A model generated the notes under the pieces. The model made no database searches, was not told the DNA's origin, and saw nothing but the letters and a program-made list of their open reading frames with translations. Shown here piece after piece: positions 62,251 through 64,000 of a DNA stretch of 64,000 nt (within the stretch, counting starts at the first letter, position 1; each line of letters opens with the position of its first letter). A program made the translations under genes and the position numbers. Source of the stretch: Streptomyces longhuiensis (GTDB taxonomy: Bacteria > Actinomycetota > Actinomycetes > Streptomycetales > Streptomycetaceae); contig NZ_CP085173.1 of the NCBI RefSeq assembly GCF_020616555.1, forward strand, positions 4,852,001 through 4,916,000, given 5' to 3'.

Positions 62251-62802
62251 GTGGCGTTGGTGGTGGCACAGGAGGTGCCCACGTCGTCGAGCATGGCCGT
62301 ACCCCATGGCCCTGCGGGCGTGGGCGAAGCAAGGCACCGGATGCGTGATCAGCTGCGCGTCGGCGGGGTCTCGGAAGCGGTCATCGACGATGCCGTACTG
62401 ATCCTGTCGGAACTGCTGAGCAACGCCTGCCGGCACGGCAGGCCGCTGGGCGACGACTTGGCCGGGGACGGCGACGTCCGGGCCGCTTGGAGGGTCGACG
62501 CGCGGGGCTGTCTCACCGTCGAGGTGACGGACGGTGGTGGTCCGACCCGTCCGGTTCCGGCCACGCCCTCGGTCACCGCGCACGGCGGCCGCGGGCTCAA
62601 CATCATCTCGGCGCTCGCCGACGACTGGGGCGTACGTGACGACGCCCCCGGAGAAGTCACCGTCTGGGTGGTCGTGCACAAGGACGTGCGCTCCGAAGCC
62701 GGAACACAGGGGCAGGGCAACTTCGCTACGCGCGTGGCGAGCCGCGCGCCCGCGGGCATGTCGAACCTCGATTTCGCGGACGCCTTCGAGGACTTGGGCT
62801 GA
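62251..62802 (+). CDS. ATP-binding protein of the anti-sigma (RsbW-like HATPase) family
   Basis: 183 residues. GVGEARHRMRDQLRVGGVSE, then VIDDAVLILSELLSNACRHG (N-box), VEVTDGGGPTRPVPA (G1 box) and GGRGLNIISALADDWGVRDD (G2) define the HATPase_c_2 fold of actinobacterial anti-sigma/regulatory kinases. AAAGGAGG lies 7 nt before GTG 62251. It could pair with the SigF/SigN-type factors and the PP2C phosphatase in this window, but nothing in position proves that. Confidence 0.93.
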   Translation: MALVVAQEVPTSSSMAVPHGPAGVGEARHRMRDQLRVGGVSEAVIDDAVLILSELLSNACRHGRPLGDDLAGDGDVRAAWRVDARGCLTVEVTDGGGPTRPVPATPSVTAHGGRGLNIISALADDWGVRDDAPGEVTVWVVVHKDVRSEAGTQGQGNFATRVASRAPAGMSNLDFADAFEDLG

Positions 62803-62907
62803 ATCCGGCTCCGGCCCGGCGGCCCGGGCCTGATCCCCGTTCCCGGCCGTACGAGGGGCTAGGCTCGCGCCCGTACGTACGAGAGCCGTAACCGGGAGAC
62901 ACCCAAG

Positions 62908-63870
62908 ATGGCCAAGAAGCGCCCCCAGACCAAGGGCAAGTCGCACGTCAGCAGCGGGGAGATCCCGGTCGTCGGCGCCCGTGAGCCCTGCCCCTGCGGG
63001 AGCGGCCGCCGGTACAAGGCCTGCCACGGCCGTGCCGCCGCGCACGCCGTGACCGAGCTGGTGCAGCGCCCGTTCGAGGGCCTCGCGGGAGAGGGCGACT
63101 GGATCGCGCTGCGCGAGCTGGTGCCCGCCGCGACGGTGCGGCTCACCCTCAAGGAGAGCCTGCCGGACGACGTTCCGTCCGTGACACTCGCGACGGTGCT
63201 GCCGATGGCATGGCCCGCACTGCGCCGCGACGACGGCTCGGTCCTGCTCGGCCTGCAGAACGACACCTCGTCGGGCGACCTGAGCCGTGACCTCGCCGAC
63301 ACTCTTCAGCGCGCGCTCACCGCCGAGCCCGGTACACCGGTGCAGGCGCGCCGCGCACCCGCCGACGGCCCGCGTCTGCAGGACCTGCTCGACCCCTCTG
63401 CCGCCTTCGAGCCGGTCGTACACACGGGATTCGAGTTCTGGGTGCCGGACTCGCAGAACGCGAGCCCGGAGGTCGCCGCTTCCCTGGAGCGGGCCAACGC
63501 GGCCGCCATCCCGACCGTGAAGCTGTCCGGTGTCGACGGCGCGTACTGGTGCGAGACGCCCGACAAGAACCACCTGCGCTGGGTCATGCCGCACCCCGAG
63601 GAGCAGTTGCTCGACGCGCTCGCCCGGCTGCACGCGGCCGGCACGTCCTCGCTCGGCGAGGGCACGCGCCTGGTCGGCTCGTTCCGCGCGCACGGTCTGA
63701 CCGTTCCCGTCTGGGACCTGCCCACCGGGATGAGCGCCGAGGATGTCGAGAAGCCGGCGGCCGAGTTCGCCGAGCGGCTCGCCACGGCGCTCGACTCCGC
63801 GGCGCCACTGACCGTCGAGGAGCGCAAGGCACGCGGCGGCCTCACCAATCGACAGGTGACGCTCAGCTGA
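62908..63870 (+). CDS. DUF5926 family protein with N-terminal SEC-C zinc motif
   Basis: 320 residues. MAKKRPQTKGKSHVSSGEIP, then EPCPCGSGRRYKACHG, the SEC-C metal-binding motif (CxCx8CH). The remainder (LVQRPFEGLAGEGDWIALRE, VVHTGFEFWVPDSQNASPEV, NHLRWVMPHPEEQLLDALAR) is the actinobacterial DUF5926. Function unknown; SEC-C is shared with SecA and suggests nucleic-acid or ribosome-linked binding. Start ATG 62908. Confidence 0.93.
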   Translation: MAKKRPQTKGKSHVSSGEIPVVGAREPCPCGSGRRYKACHGRAAAHAVTELVQRPFEGLAGEGDWIALRELVPAATVRLTLKESLPDDVPSVTLATVLPMAWPALRRDDGSVLLGLQNDTSSGDLSRDLADTLQRALTAEPGTPVQARRAPADGPRLQDLLDPSAAFEPVVHTGFEFWVPDSQNASPEVAASLERANAAAIPTVKLSGVDGAYWCETPDKNHLRWVMPHPEEQLLDALARLHAAGTSSLGEGTRLVGSFRAHGLTVPVWDLPTGMSAEDVEKPAAEFAERLATALDSAAPLTVEERKARGGLTNRQVTLS

Positions 63871-63958
63871 CCGACCGGTCAGCCACAGGGAGCCCTCGGA
63901 ACGGGTGACTCCGGTCACAACTCCCCGTAGCGGCAGGTAAATCCGCATACGAATAGCC

Positions 63959-63986
63959 GAGATCGAATTTGCTAACGGCCGATCTC
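63959..63986. promoter_or_regulatory. Inverted repeat in the promoter region at the window end
   Basis: GAGATCG (63959-63965) and CGATCTC (63980-63986) flank a 14-nt spacer in an AT-richer stretch. The 130 bases from 63871 hold no gene and probably form the promoter or leader of a gene outside the window. Confidence 0.45.
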
Positions 63987-64000
63987 TTGTTACCGTTCGA

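Noticed and set aside
1..64000. CRISPR arrays, insertion sequences, prophage or conjugative elements
   Set aside because: No array of evenly spaced repeats, no transposase or integrase, and no tRNA-end duplication was seen; repeats present are the 183-bp, 18-bp and 22-23-bp sets described.

Overview
This 64 kb window is a stretch of a Streptomyces chromosome core. The evidence is very high GC with strongly GC-biased third codon positions, many GTG and apparently leaderless starts, and a gene set typical of the genus: SigF- and SigN-like sigma factors of the SigB/F type, a subtilisin inhibitor of the SSI family, DUF5926, DUF5994 and DUF1906 proteins, a chromosomal prim-pol protein and a DmdR-type iron box. 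A perfect parS site (48696-48709) suggests the origin-proximal part of the chromosome. Gene order (purD-dnaX-ffs, upp-tadA, sigF-sigN) looks syntenic with the region I know from S. coelicolor; this is recalled, not searched.

Layout. 1-5.2 kb: a partial M48-like membrane protein without the metalloprotease motif, purD, dnaX, the SRP RNA and tRNA-Ser(GGA). 5.2-14.2 kb: small metabolic and regulatory genes, a PP2C phosphatase/MASE1 pair, a LysR/TSUP divergent pair with phased repeats between them, and an iron-boxed penicillin-acylase/acetyltransferase fusion resembling the desferrioxamine accessory proteins DesG and DesH. 14.2-24.8 kb: HhH-GPD repair protein, HerA-like ATPase, LytR_C protein, upp, tadA with its associated protein, tRNA-Ser(CGA), and the sigF-sigN pair. 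24.9-32.5 kb: a MarR/MFS/YceI locus whose exporter and YceI protein both carry carboxypeptidase-regulatory-like domains, then an F420-type oxidoreductase gene whose 3' end is tandemly copied (183-bp unit), then an MFS/TetR operon with a large palindromic operator.

32.5-43.4 kb: secreted endonuclease/phosphatase, then a translationally coupled response regulator/histidine kinase operon running into two membrane glycosyltransferases (GT2-GtrA and GT39), an amidohydrolase/monooxygenase pair, DUF2797, GNAT, tRNA-Arg(ACG) and tRNA-Ser(GCT). 43.6-52.5 kb: SSI inhibitor, a 1427-residue PAS/pseudokinase/receiver protein, parS, an acyl-CoA ligase with an operator, a SigE-family sigma factor and a DUF1906 protein. 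52.5-57.7 kb: a tightly coupled five-gene operon equivalent to the mycobacterial igr genes (ChsE2, ChsH2, ChsE1, ChsH1, Ltp2) for steroid side-chain propionyl removal. 57.8-64 kb: an Asn/Gln/Ser-rich secreted protein, prim-pol with a LexA-like site, tRNA-Ser(TGA), HtrA protease, GDPD, an anti-sigma-type ATPase and DUF5926.

Most genes are housekeeping. The parts most worth attention are the degenerate enzymes (M48-like and the pseudo-hybrid kinase), the DesG-DesH-like fusion with its iron box, the exporter with cytoplasmic beta-sandwich repeats, the igr-like operon, and the recent 183-bp tandem duplication. Four different tRNA-Ser isoacceptors (GGA, CGA, GCT, TGA) lie in this one window.
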